Of a stretch of DNA of 64,000 nucleotides, positions 1-9,200 are shown piece by piece; position 1 is the first letter of the stretch, and each line of letters starts with the position of its first letter. The stretch spans positions 6,696,001 through 6,760,000 of the forward strand of contig CAJSYZ010000005.1 in assembly GCA_910574455.1 (NCBI GenBank). Direction: 5' to 3'. The position numbers and the translations under genes were made by a program. This DNA is from Trichaptum fuscoviolaceum (lineage: Eukaryota > Basidiomycota > Agaricomycetes > Hymenochaetales > Trichaptaceae). Under the pieces are notes generated by a model. The model was not told the DNA's origin. It saw nothing but the letters and a program-made list of their open reading frames with translations, and ran no database searches.

Positions 1-118
1 AGTTAAAGAAAGTCCGGTTTCGGACCGGACATGTCGGGGATCCGACTCGGAGTATGATCGTAAGAGAAAATAAAGGAAAAATAAAAGAAATAAAATAACC
101 TGAGGCGGATTCCTGACA
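1..118 (-). repeat. 3' LTR of element A, cut by the window edge
   Basis: The inner end of the 3' LTR. It is identical over 118 bp to 5764-5881 and ends in TGACA (TGTCA in element sense). The remaining ~458 bp lie to the left of the window. Confidence 0.95.
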
Positions 119-132
119 TTATCCCCCTCCAA
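119..132 (-). other. Polypurine tract of element A
   Basis: In element sense the purine-rich stretch GGAGGGGGATAA directly precedes the TGTCAGG start of the 3' LTR. This is the expected place for the plus-strand DNA primer. Element B has the matching GGAGGGGGGTAA at its own 3' LTR. Confidence 0.85.
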
Positions 133-160
133 GGGCGCTCCTAAAGAGCGCGCGCGTTCG

Positions 161-3100
161 TTAGCGAATGGCGTCGGGGTACCGACGATAGAACTTTCGG
201 ATAACGGCGGGGGCATGCTCCATGTCCGCGGCATCGATCCATTGGTCTTCCTCGGGTCCATAGCCTTTCCAGCGAACCAAATACTGCAGAGTCCGACCTC
301 GACCGCTTCGGCGCGAATTAAGGACTTCGGATACTTCGTATTCAATGTCGCCGTCGACGTTTACGGGCTCTGGCGGTGTCTGGACGCGACCAGGAATAGT
401 GTCCGGTGTATACTTCGTGAGAAGCGACACATGGAACACTGGGTGAATCCGCATAGTCGCAGGCAGCTGAAGTTCGTAATTCAAGAGTCCGATCTTCCGC
501 AAAACCGTGTAAGGTCCGAGTCTCCGCGGATTCAGCTTGCGCGTGCCCGGTATTGCGATATTCCGTGCGTCGAGCCATACCTTGTCTCCTGGTCGGATGT
601 CCGGCGTGTCTGCATGTCCCTGGTCGTAGTACCGCTTCATCCGCTCCGCTGCGACTTCGAGAGCCGCGCGAGCGTCCTCCTGAGCCTTCTGAAGCAGGTC
701 GAGTCGGTCATCCGCTGCAGGTACCGTCGAAAGTCCGGCACTTGGTACGATGGTGAACTCGGGGTCGTATCCATACAACAGCGCGAAGGGAGACACCTTG
801 GTAGCGGAGTGCGCGCGTGTGTTGTGCGCAAACTCCGCCATGGGCAGTAACTCCGACCAATTTTCCTGTCGGACGTCGGTGAACGCGCGGAGATACTGTT
901 CCAACTCCTGGTTCACCCGCTCGGTCTGACCGTCCGTTTGCGGGTGGAAGGATGTCGACGTTGCGCCCTCAATACCGAGTCGGTGAAGTACCGCCTTCAT
1001 AAACCGGGACACGAACTGTGTACCCCGGTCCGAAATGACTTTGCGCGGCGTGCCATGGTGTTTCCAAACTTCGGACACAAACAAGTCGGCCGTCCGCGTG
1101 GAGTCAATATCCGAGGTCGTCGGTATGAAATGGGCCTGCTTGGTGAGTCGGTCTACAACCACAAAGATGGCGTCGTATTCGCCGGACTGTGGCAGCTGTG
1201 TGATAAAATCGCATGAAATGACCTGCCACGGTCCGTCTGGTACTTCGTTGGGCTGAAGCGGACCAACCGGACGTTGCGGGATGTTCTTCGTCCGCATACA
1301 AGTGTCACAGCCCGACACGTACCGCTCGACGAAGGTAGACATACCAGGCCACCAGTAGTTCCGACTCACCAACTCGTAGGTCTTCCAACGACCCGGATGT
1401 CCGACCGGAAGCGAATCGTGGTGTAACTTGACGATATCGCGGCGGATCTCCTCGTCCTTCGGCACATAGACCTTACCTCGGTACAGCAGCAGCCCATCCT
1501 CCGTGTTCCACTCCTCCAAATCGTTCGCCAGCGCGCGCGGAGCCCCTTCCTTCACCTTCTCGATCGCCTCTACCAATTCCTCATCAAACCTCTCGGACTC
1601 CCGAATCCTTCGCAACAACTCCGTATCCCCCTCTGCCCGGACCATCCCTCGTCGCATCGCCAACGTATAGAAGCGGTTTGTGTCCAGAAGGACCTTGTCC
1701 GTATTGTCCGGTCCGTCAGGACGAAGATCTTCGCGCCTGGACAAAGCATCTGGCTTTCCACCGAGTCGTCCGGGACGGTGACGGATCAGAAAGTCAAAAC
1801 GGCTAAGGAACAAGCTCCAGCGGGCCTGGCGTCTCGTAAGGTTTCGGGCTTCCGCGAAGAAGAGCAGGTTTCGGTGGTCCGACACAATATCAATTTTGTG
1901 CGGACTTCCTTCGAGATAGTGCCGCCACTCGTCCAAGGCTCGGACAATGGCTAGAAGCTCTTTGTCGTGGATCTCGTAGTTCCGTTCTGCATCGCCCAAG
2001 GACTTCGAATAGTAGGCCACTGGGTGAATGTCACCATCTGGTCCGATCTGCGAAAGTACCGCTCCGGTCGCGAAGTCCGAAGCATCGCATTCGAGGATGA
2101 AGGGTTTCTCAAGGTCGGGCATCGCAAGGACCGGTGCCTCAGCAAACTTCTTCTTCAGACCATCGAAGGACTCTTGCTGGCGGGTAGTCCAGCGCCACTG
2201 GACATCCTTCCGCAACAATTCGGTCATGGGAACCGCCAGCTTCGAGAAGTCCTTGATAAAACGTCGGTAGAAGTTTGCGAACCCCAAGAAAGCCTGAATG
2301 TCCTTCACCTTAGCCGGAGTCGGCCAGTCGGCCACCGCTTCGACCTTCTTCGGATCCATCGAGATAATTCCAGAGCCAATGATCATGCCCAAGTACTCGA
2401 TGGAGTCCTTGTGGAACTCGCACTTTTCGGGCTTACAGAACAGGTCATACTTCTCCAGACGTCGGAGTACCTCCTTAACGTGTTCCTCATGCTCCGACTC
2501 GTTCTCCGAAAAAATGCAGATGTCATCGAGGTAGATAATGACAATAACATCCAGCATATCCTTGAAGAGCTCGTTCATCATCCGCTGAAACGTAGCGGGT
2601 GCGTTCGTAAGTCCGAAAGTCATAACGGTCGGTTCGAAGTGGCCCTCCTGAGTCCGAAAAGCGGCCTTCCATTTGTCGCCTTCCTTGATGCGGATATTGT
2701 TGTATCCGGCCCGCAAGTCGAGCTTGGTGAAGACGCGGGCCTTCTTCAAGGAATCGATGAGTTCGGTGGTCAGGGGAAGCGGGTACCGATTTTTGACGGT
2801 GATCTCATTGAGTTTTCGGTAGTCGACGACCATCCGAAGCGATCCGTCCTTCTTCTTGATGAAGAAGACCGGAGCAGCGGCGGGGGACTTCGACGGACGG
2901 ATGTAGCCCTTGCGGAGGTTCTCCTCAATGAACTCCTTCAAGGCTGCACGTTCCGCCGGTGCCATAGGATAGATCTTGCTGTACGAAGGTGTCGATCCGG
3001 GCTCCAGGTCGATCGCATGGTCAAACGGCTTCCTTTCGGGCAACCGTTCGGCCTCTGACTTCGAAAACACCTTCGCAAACTCGCGGTACTGCGGGGGGAC

Positions 3101-3964
3101 CATCTCCTCGAAGGACTTGTCGCCCTCCTTCACTGCCGACTTCTCCGCAATCGCCTGCGACCAGGTATACGAGGCCGCAACTTTATGCACAAAGTCCGGA
3201 TCGTCCGCCACATAGAACTGCTCCGCCTCATGGTAGATGTCCATGTACTTTTCGGAGTACCGAAATCCGGGGGGAATCTTCGCAAGGTCGTCAGACTCAC
3301 TGTCCGACTCATCTGAATCATCACCGACTTCCGCAACGCAGACTCTCGCATGGGGCTGCGGTCGCGGTCGCATCTGTCGACTGTTCTTGCATTGCGCGGC
3401 CCGCAACTTGCGAACGGCGCGGGGTAGCGGTTGTCCGACTTCTACGACTCTTGCCGCTTCGACAGGGCGGCATTCGTTCGGACATCGCGTGAAGCTGATG
3501 GTCTCGTCGTTCCAATCAATCTCGGGGTTATGGTGGTGTAGCCAATCTATCCCAATAATCAACGGATAGTCTCCGATGTTTGCCACTGTGGCATCGACTT
3601 CTTCTTTGTGTCCACCGATCTCCAGAGTAAGTCGGACTTGGTCTGTAATCGGACCACTCTGGTTCAGCGAATCGTCGGCGTTGTACACCTTGATCGGTCG
3701 GTCGAGAGGACGAGTACGTAGTCCGAACTTCCGCACCAACTTCTGGTTGATAATCACCGAAAATGCACCGCAGTCTAGCAGCGCTCTCATGCTCAAAATC
3801 TTTCGGCCGTCACTTATTCTCACTGGGACATGGATGAATCGACGCAAACTCTTGTGTATTAGCGAAGTACGATTGTACACAGAGGGATCGGATACATCAT
3901 CATCTAACAGCGAAAATCGGTTCGGGGTCTTTGGCGGAACGACCGCGCACCTAGACCCACTCAA
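161..3964 (-). CDS. pol: Pol polyprotein of element A: protease, RT, RNase H, integrase, chromodomain
   Basis: Open frame of 1267 residues. The retropepsin-like protease has D64-C-G-A67 where the family usually has D-S/T-G-A. RT spans about 310-530 with YLDD at 478-481. RNase H follows with ECDASD near 625-630 and SDH near 695-697. The integrase has an HHCC zinc module (about 848-890, ending C886-x2-C889) and a D,D35E core at D919, D979 and E1015. The last ~60 residues are a chromodomain (EYEVSEVL...YLVRWKGY), which in related elements binds modified histones. The first in-frame codon near the 5' end is TTG, not ATG; the frame is -1 relative to gag and starts at a slippery site, so I read it as expressed by frameshifting as Gag-Pol. 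No internal stop is seen. Confidence 0.95.
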   Translation of the reverse strand: MSGSRCAVVPPKTPNRFSLLDDDVSDPSVYNRTSLIHKSLRRFIHVPVRISDGRKILSMRALLDCGAFSVIINQKLVRKFGLRTRPLDRPIKVYNADDSLNQSGPITDQVRLTLEIGGHKEEVDATVANIGDYPLIIGIDWLHHHNPEIDWNDETISFTRCPNECRPVEAARVVEVGQPLPRAVRKLRAAQCKNSRQMRPRPQPHARVCVAEVGDDSDESDSESDDLAKIPPGFRYSEKYMDIYHEAEQFYVADDPDFVHKVAASYTWSQAIAEKSAVKEGDKSFEEMVPPQYREFAKVFSKSEAERLPERKPFDHAIDLEPGSTPSYSKIYPMAPAERAALKEFIEENLRKGYIRPSKSPAAAPVFFIKKKDGSLRMVVDYRKLNEITVKNRYPLPLTTELIDSLKKARVFTKLDLRAGYNNIRIKEGDKWKAAFRTQEGHFEPTVMTFGLTNAPATFQRMMNELFKDMLDVIVIIYLDDICIFSENESEHEEHVKEVLRRLEKYDLFCKPEKCEFHKDSIEYLGMIIGSGIISMDPKKVEAVADWPTPAKVKDIQAFLGFANFYRRFIKDFSKLAVPMTELLRKDVQWRWTTRQQESFDGLKKKFAEAPVLAMPDLEKPFILECDASDFATGAVLSQIGPDGDIHPVAYYSKSLGDAERNYEIHDKELLAIVRALDEWRHYLEGSPHKIDIVSDHRNLLFFAEARNLTRRQARWSLFLSRFDFLIRHRPGRLGGKPDALSRREDLRPDGPDNTDKVLLDTNRFYTLAMRRGMVRAEGDTELLRRIRESERFDEELVEAIEKVKEGAPRALANDLEEWNTEDGLLLYRGKVYVPKDEEIRRDIVKLHHDSLPVGHPGRWKTYELVSRNYWWPGMSTFVERYVSGCDTCMRTKNIPQRPVGPLQPNEVPDGPWQVISCDFITQLPQSGEYDAIFVVVDRLTKQAHFIPTTSDIDSTRTADLFVSEVWKHHGTPRKVISDRGTQFVSRFMKAVLHRLGIEGATSTSFHPQTDGQTERVNQELEQYLRAFTDVRQENWSELLPMAEFAHNTRAHSATKVSPFALLYGYDPEFTIVPSAGLSTVPAADDRLDLLQKAQEDARAALEVAAERMKRYYDQGHADTPDIRPGDKVWLDARNIAIPGTRKLNPRRLGPYTVLRKIGLLNYELQLPATMRIHPVFHVSLLTKYTPDTIPGRVQTPPEPVNVDGDIEYEVSEVLNSRRSGRGRTLQYLVRWKGYGPEEDQWIDAADMEHAPAVIRKFYRRYPDAIR

Positions 3965-5241
3965 AAACCCTGACTCTTGAGAGCAGCTGCGACCGCTTTG
4001 GCGATCTCGTCAACGGTCGGAGTGCGAGCGGTGTTCACGGTCGGAGTCTCGTCGCGGACTTCCTCGAGGGTCGCAGTTGGTGTCTTGGGAGCGGCGGCGG
4101 GCGCAGAGGCGGCGGGCGGAGCGGTGGATGACGAGGCGGCGGTCTGTGAAGCCACCTTCGATCGGACATTTGATCTCTTGCTCCGCTGCGGACAGTCTCG
4201 AGCCAGATGTCCATGCTCACCGCACTGGAAGCAAAGTCCGCGGCGCATCATCTCTTCAGTGCTCAAGCGATCGATGTCCATCGCGTCGGGGTCCCGAGTC
4301 GGTCCGCGCGAAGCGGAGTGGTGTGTCTGCGAGCGGGAGCCCCAGTTCGGACTCCAGTTGTTCTGCTTGAAGCCCGTCCGACGCGCACGCAAGTCCTCAT
4401 CGTATTCGCAAAGCAGTCGGACCCACTGGTCGAAGCTCTTGGTCTCCCGGATCTCCTTGCTCGCTAGATCGTAGCGGAACTGACTGCTGAGTCCGGTCTC
4501 GAACACCAACATCTTCCCCTCCATCCCCCAGTCCACCTCCGACTCCACCAGCAACGCACGAAACTTCGCCGCATACTCCGACACCGTGTCCTTGCCCTGG
4601 CGCAGTTTCATAAGCTCCTGTCCGGCGTGGCGCTTGATGTTCGGACGTCCGAACGCGGACTGGAGGGACGCCAGGAAGAGTTCCAAGTCGGTCATGAGAG
4701 CAGGGACTTCGGTGCCCTCGAGGGCGGCGGTCGTGTGCGGACGAGCCCATTGTTCAGCGGGCCCGCGGAGTAGCGAAGCGGCCCATAGACAGGCCATCGT
4801 CGGACTGCCTACAAACTCCTGGGGGCGCATCCGGACATAAAGTCGGACCTTCTGCGACCACTCCTCAAAGCTGATACTCTCCGCCTCCTTATCTTTCGGC
4901 GTACGCCCATAGAACGCGGGCGGGGCACCGACCTTCGGACCCTTGGGAGTGCGGGTCGCGCCTTCCTGCGCATTTCGGACAAACAGGTTCATGAAGTTGT
5001 GGAGGCGCTGGTTTTCGGCGGTCACCTCCTGCAGGTGTGACTGGAGAGGTCGGGTGGCATCATTGATAGCCTGGAGGACGTCTGGGGGGAGATCTCCGCC
5101 CTGCTGGGGCGGTGGTGCGGCCTGTGGGGGAGCAGCACCCGGAGTCAGAGTCGGAGCAGCGCCTGGCGCGGGCGCTGCTTGCGCGGGGTTGATCGGGTCG
5201 GTCATATCTTCGTCGGAGTCTTCTTGTCCGAATCTTCCCAT
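3961..5241 (-). CDS. gag: Gag polyprotein of element A
   Basis: 426 residues from ATG at 5241. The N-terminus is rich in Ala/Pro. A helical capsid-like block (about 105-290) contains SFEEWSQKVRLYV and LMKLRQGKDTVSEYAAKFRAL, typical of Ty3/Gypsy Gag. One CCHC zinc knuckle is present, C337-x2-C340-x4-H345-x4-C350, expected to bind genomic RNA. The stop codon TGA (3961-3963) directly follows a GGGTTTT heptamer that probably directs -1 frameshifting into pol. Gag should form the cytoplasmic virus-like particle in which reverse transcription happens. Confidence 0.93.
   Translation of the reverse strand: MGRFGQEDSDEDMTDPINPAQAAPAPGAAPTLTPGAAPPQAAPPPQQGGDLPPDVLQAINDATRPLQSHLQEVTAENQRLHNFMNLFVRNAQEGATRTPKGPKVGAPPAFYGRTPKDKEAESISFEEWSQKVRLYVRMRPQEFVGSPTMACLWAASLLRGPAEQWARPHTTAALEGTEVPALMTDLELFLASLQSAFGRPNIKRHAGQELMKLRQGKDTVSEYAAKFRALLVESEVDWGMEGKMLVFETGLSSQFRYDLASKEIRETKSFDQWVRLLCEYDEDLRARRTGFKQNNWSPNWGSRSQTHHSASRGPTRDPDAMDIDRLSTEEMMRRGLCFQCGEHGHLARDCPQRSKRSNVRSKVASQTAASSSTAPPAASAPAAAPKTPTATLEEVRDETPTVNTARTPTVDEIAKAVAAALKSQGF
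3964..3970 (-). promoter_or_regulatory. Candidate -1 ribosomal frameshift site GGGTTTT before the gag stop
   Basis: In element sense the last gag codons read CAG GGT TTT TGA. The heptamer G-GGT-TTT fits the canonical X-XXY-YYZ pattern in the gag frame, and the pol frame is exactly -1 relative to gag. After slippage the frame continues TTG AGT GGG into the 1267-codon pol frame. A shift inserted at the stop codon would give Gag-Pol at low ratio. No stimulatory RNA structure was worked out. Confidence 0.7.
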
Positions 5242-5292
5242 TCAGAGGGATCAAAAATCGGTCGGTGCAATCGCAGGGCGTCGAAAGAACAA

Positions 5293-5303
5293 ACTTTTGG
5301 CCT
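5293..5303 (-). other. Primer-binding site of element A, matching its own LTR
   Basis: Two bases inside the 5' LTR end. In element sense it reads AGGCCAAAAGT. The exact complement ACTTTTGGCCT occurs in the same sense strand of the LTR (5477-5487, written on the + strand as AGGCCAAAAGT). It does not begin with TGG, so it does not look like a tRNA 3'-end site. Confidence 0.75.
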
Positions 5304-5305
5304 AA

Positions 5306-5881
5306 TGTTATGACCTAGAGTGGTTCCTTCGCTTTCGAGACCCTGAATCGGACACAGACGACGATCGGACGCAATGAGCGGTGGTTCTCACTCTGAGAAG
5401 CACTTTACAAGTCAATTAAGCTATTCTACACATCAGAGCTAAAGATAAACACATCACCTGAGAAGCACTTTACAAGAGGCCAAAAGTGGAGTGCTTCGCA
5501 GGGGGATCCGCGGTTTTGATGAACAAAGGTAAAAACTATACAGTACCAAGCCACTGGACCCTGATCCGACTAGGTCCGACCTATACCGCTGACGTAAGTC
5601 GGAGTTCGGGGTCCCGCTCTAGTCGGGGTCCCGCATCAGTAGAGCGGAGGTTCGAGTCGGAGTGGCGGAAGAAAGAAAGAAAAGAGAATTGTTTGCAGGG
5701 CGCTTGTCCTAGCGGCCTGCAAACATACAGGCAAGTAATCTACGCAAAAAGGAAGAGAATCGGAGTTAAAGAAAGTCCGGTTTCGGACCGGACATGTCGG
5801 GGATCCGACTCGGAGTATGATCGTAAGAGAAAATAAAGGAAAAATAAAAGAAATAAAATAACCTGAGGCGGATTCCTGACA
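5306..5881 (-). repeat. 5' LTR of element A (576 bp)
   Basis: Bounded by TGTTATGACC and CCTGACA on the + strand. It contains the direct repeat CTGAGAAGCACTTTACAAG at 5393-5411 and 5458-5476. The second copy forms one arm of the primer hairpin. A TATA-like sequence in element sense (TATAGTTTTT, 5540 to 5531) lies 53 nt upstream of ACTTTTGGCCT; element B has TATACAGTCT 54 nt upstream of its equivalent, so the spacing is conserved. Confidence 0.93.
5462..5497 (-). other. Self-primer hairpin in the LTR of element A
   Basis: In element sense GAAGCACTCCAC pairs with GTAAAGTGCTTC (10 of 12 pairs), and the loop region carries ACTTTTGGCCT, the complement of the primer-binding site. The equivalent hairpin in element B is better paired. 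See the finding on covariation. Confidence 0.65.
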
Positions 5882-6045
5882 CTACCACTGGCAGTAGAAC
5901 TTGCCATGAATGACGTCGGATGAGCTGAATATTCATGTCTTGTTCTTCCAGATTGACTCTTGAACGTCCTACTACAGCCGGGCAAGGTGCATCGAATAGT
6001 TGGTGGAAAATGAAAGGGATCGTGCTTTTTCCGTGTCGCTGGCAT
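5882..6045 (-). pseudogene. N-terminal exon of a C2H2 zinc-finger gene, cut by element A
   Basis: From ATG at 6045 the frame encodes MPATRKKHDPFHF followed by a classical C2H2 finger: C(x4)C inside CTLPGCSRTF, twelve residues, then H-x4-H in RHEYSAH. It runs in frame to 5882, where the LTR of element A begins; the rest of the gene is either beyond the left edge or lost. A single N-terminal finger with this context resembles the start of large transposon-derived proteins of mushrooms (Plavaka-type), but that is a memory-based resemblance and the diagnostic transposase domain is not in the window. It is transcribed divergently from the gene at 6289. Confidence 0.55.
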
Positions 6046-6288
6046 CAACTTGAATGTAGCCTCAGTAGAAGTACTAGTACACGTCTTGGGTCTTTGGGTC
6101 TCACACCTGAGCCTCAGCCTGAGGCTGCCAGTGAGCCTGAGTGAACCTGACTCGGAGTTAAAATTAGTCATAGCAGTAGTGGGCGTAAATTTTCAACTTG
6201 TCTAAGATAGACGCCCCCGCCTCCCTGATCTTGAACTTGCACCTTCGATCCATCTTATCCTCATACAAGACTCAAAACACTGCACAAA
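6046..6288. promoter_or_regulatory. Divergent promoter region between the C2H2 fragment and the split gene
   Basis: Only 243 bp separate the two start codons. The segment contains the near-palindrome AGCCTCAGCCTGAGGCT around 6112-6128. I cannot assign individual promoter elements. Confidence 0.4.
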
Positions 6289-9200
6289 ATGTCAACTCGA
6301 AGACAGACAAGGGCTAAGAACAGCGATCAGCACCCCGGAGCAGTAGTTGAACAGCTCAGAACAAGACGAACACAGGAGGAGATATTGCGGGAGAAGGAAG
6401 AAAAAGAGAAAAAGAAAGTACGGCAGGCAGAAAGGCGGGATGAGGCATTGAAGGAGAAGGAAGAGAAGGAAAAGCAGAAGGAAGAGCGGGCAGCTTTCCG
6501 CAGAGCTGCGGCCCAGCAAGTCGCGGTTGCGAAAGAGAGGAAAAAACTCGCTGCGGAGCAAAAACGGGCAGCAAAAGAACAAGAGGCAGCTGACAAGGTT
6601 CGCAAGAAGGTGACTGCAGCAGAGAACCAAGAAGCAGCGATGCTAGAGACCGTAGAGCTTGAAAACAACTTGTCGAAGGCTCTTGAGACACGCACCCAGA
6701 TGGGCTCAACAGTGCCCAAACTCACTGGCAAACGTGGACGTAGAAAGCCAAAAGGCGAAGCTAGTAGTAAGTCTTCAACTTTAGATCAGTGATGACACAG
6801 ATTTGAACTAGCATAAACAGGCTCGAAGAACGATGTTAAAGACGTATCGGGTTGTGAAGATGGACACAACGAAGACTTGGATATTCGTGAGTAACATTGC
6901 CTATACATTTTCAGATGATCTCAAAGCTTGGAGGTTGAACACTGTGACTCACGTTCATGCGAAGCAGCGAGTATGGATGAGCCAAACAGGAAGCCTGCAA
7001 AAAAGGCTAGGAAGGAAGATTCCAAAGGTGAACTTCCATTTCGCACACGTGTGCAGACCGCAAAGATGTCCAGGTCTGCCGCCACTCCCAGCGACGCATT
7101 CTTTCACGCTCCTGCAGGACCGAACGAGAGTCTTTCTGGTGAAGAAACGGACATAATAGACTCGCCCGCTACGTCAAGGCGGAACGACAAGACAAAACGC
7201 CCTGTCAGGGCGCTTCGCAACACAGATGATTCCACTTTCATCGGTGAAGAGGGTGGAGGTCTTGAGTTGCCAGTCTCAGAAAGGATCAATTTGTGAGTTT
7301 GAAGTTTGAATCTTGCATTGCGTCTGAATCAGTATCTGGTACTGTCAAGTCGATGTAATAGTGAGTGCGAAGCTTGATTTAGACTCAATTATTAAACATC
7401 ATCCCGACTAGTACTAGATTACGACTAATGAGCCTGCCACTGGCAGCGGATGCACTGGCAGTGCCAGTGACCGGCGTGACACTCCCGGGCCGAGACCCAA
7501 CTTGGAAGTCCTTCACCTGCAACATTGACTCGGACGCTCTTGTCTTTGCTACCACTGTATTATGAGTCTTGCTGACGCAAAGCTACACCAGACACACCAT
7601 CCCATTGCCAGATGATGAAAACTTAAGTCCCTGGGAGGATGAAGGAGAAACAATAACCCTTACAAGCTATCATGGTGTAAAAAATAGCACAATCAGCGTA
7701 CAACAGAAGGCACATCTTGTCGATTCGGAATCAAATGCAGTGAGTTGATGGAGCATTAGAATGGCAAGTGCAGTCTGAATAACTTGTTTATAGGGTGGAA
7801 GCGATCCGAAGAGGCTAACAAGGCCGGCTCAAGCTTGTGTGAGTCCGACTGATTACTGTTCGATTCATGTCAGTTACTCCATGACTGTTTGTTCATATTC
7901 CTTCGTTATTATTTATCTGCCAACTGCCGTGTCATGAACAGGATGGAGGTAGCAGCAACGTCAACTCGAAGAAAAGGAAGTTATTGCATGACACTCTTTC
8001 CGGGTCGCAGGTTTCAACGGTAAGCGACGTCATATCATTTACATTTTTCAATCTACTGAGCAATCCCTTCCCGTACTCGAGGATAAGAACCACAAGATAA
8101 AACCAGGTGGACAGGTGAGTACCAGACAGTGATCTTCATGGTACATCCTTCCTTCATTGCTTACTGAATTGGTATTTTGATAGGATGCAAACAAGAGAAC
8201 TGCTAATTCGCAGCTTAGCGCACCGGTAAGTCTATCTTATTTCAACTTCTCTCGTTCCCCCCTTATTTATGGTTGTAAGGTGCAATCACTAGCCTTGGAA
8301 CCCCGTGTACAGGTATGTGTGAGTGTCGATGCACCCTAGGCTCACTTCCGGTGCTCTCCTGTGGCAACTATTCGTTTCCTTCTTCACTTTGAGTCGATCG
8401 CTAATGGGTGCATATGAATAGGAAATCACAGTCACAAAGAACGGAAAGAGGAAGTCGCCACCAGACACCGACTCTCAGGTTAATGTGGTAATTCTTCTAC
8501 CTTGATGTGCAATGAATTCCTTCATTTTATGTTTACTTATTTTCAGCCATTTCAATTGGCTAATAAAACTGTCAAGATCAAGAAGTCATTGTTGACTGAC
8601 ATGGACACACCGGCCGGTGCCACAGTAAGTGTCAATTCTATGGTAACCGGCATTTTAAGTTCGTATCTGATCAGGCGGAAAGGACTTGAGTAAGAAGAGG
8701 AACCCCTCTGATATTCCTTATCGGCCTGAGGCCGATACGACGGTAAGTGCTTCTTTTCGATCTGCTCACTTGCCTTGGATAACAGCTTTCTGACGTGTTG
8801 CAGCCGGAGATTGGATCCGCTACCTCTAATCGCAAGAGGCAGTCGCTTGTGGCTGATAATGAAGTAAGTGAGAGTCGATTGATACACTCTAAATGTGAGC
8901 ATTCACCTTCTTTTCTTAATAGTCTGGTGGTCGAAACATGTCGTTAGCACCCCGAACACAGTCGCTTGCAATGACGAGAGTATCCTGCACTCCCGGACCC
9001 GAAGTGTTAGTGACTGGGGCTTATCCTGGTCATCGCAAAGTTCTCGGACTACTAGCTCAGTTTGTCGAATCAAATTCATTTCTATGACATATTTTGTTGA
9101 TTTACTTATATGCAGACATCAGTGGGACTTGAGGACAAGGATCGAAATGAAGGAAGGGAAGGATCTCGCGTGCCAGGCAGGAAAAGGGCGACGAACCAGT

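Larger units (their letters stand above)
1..5881 (-). mobile_element. Ty3/Gypsy chromovirus LTR retrotransposon (element A)
   Basis: Nearly full-length element read on the minus strand in the order 5' LTR (5306-5881), primer-binding site, gag, pol, polypurine tract, 3' LTR (1-118, outer part beyond the window). The order protease-RT-RNase H-integrase-chromodomain places it among chromodomain Ty3/Gypsy elements. The 118 bp of the left LTR that are visible match 5764-5881 exactly, so the insertion is recent. LTR termini are TG...CA. The flank next to the right LTR is CTACC; the matching target duplication would lie off-window. Both main ORFs are open, so the copy may be autonomous. It lies inside the first coding exon of a C2H2 gene (5882-6045). 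Confidence 0.95.

Noticed and set aside
1967..3058. 363-codon open frame on the + strand inside element A
   Set aside because: Lies wholly antisense to conserved RT/RNase H codons and has no motif; a codon-usage shadow of pol.
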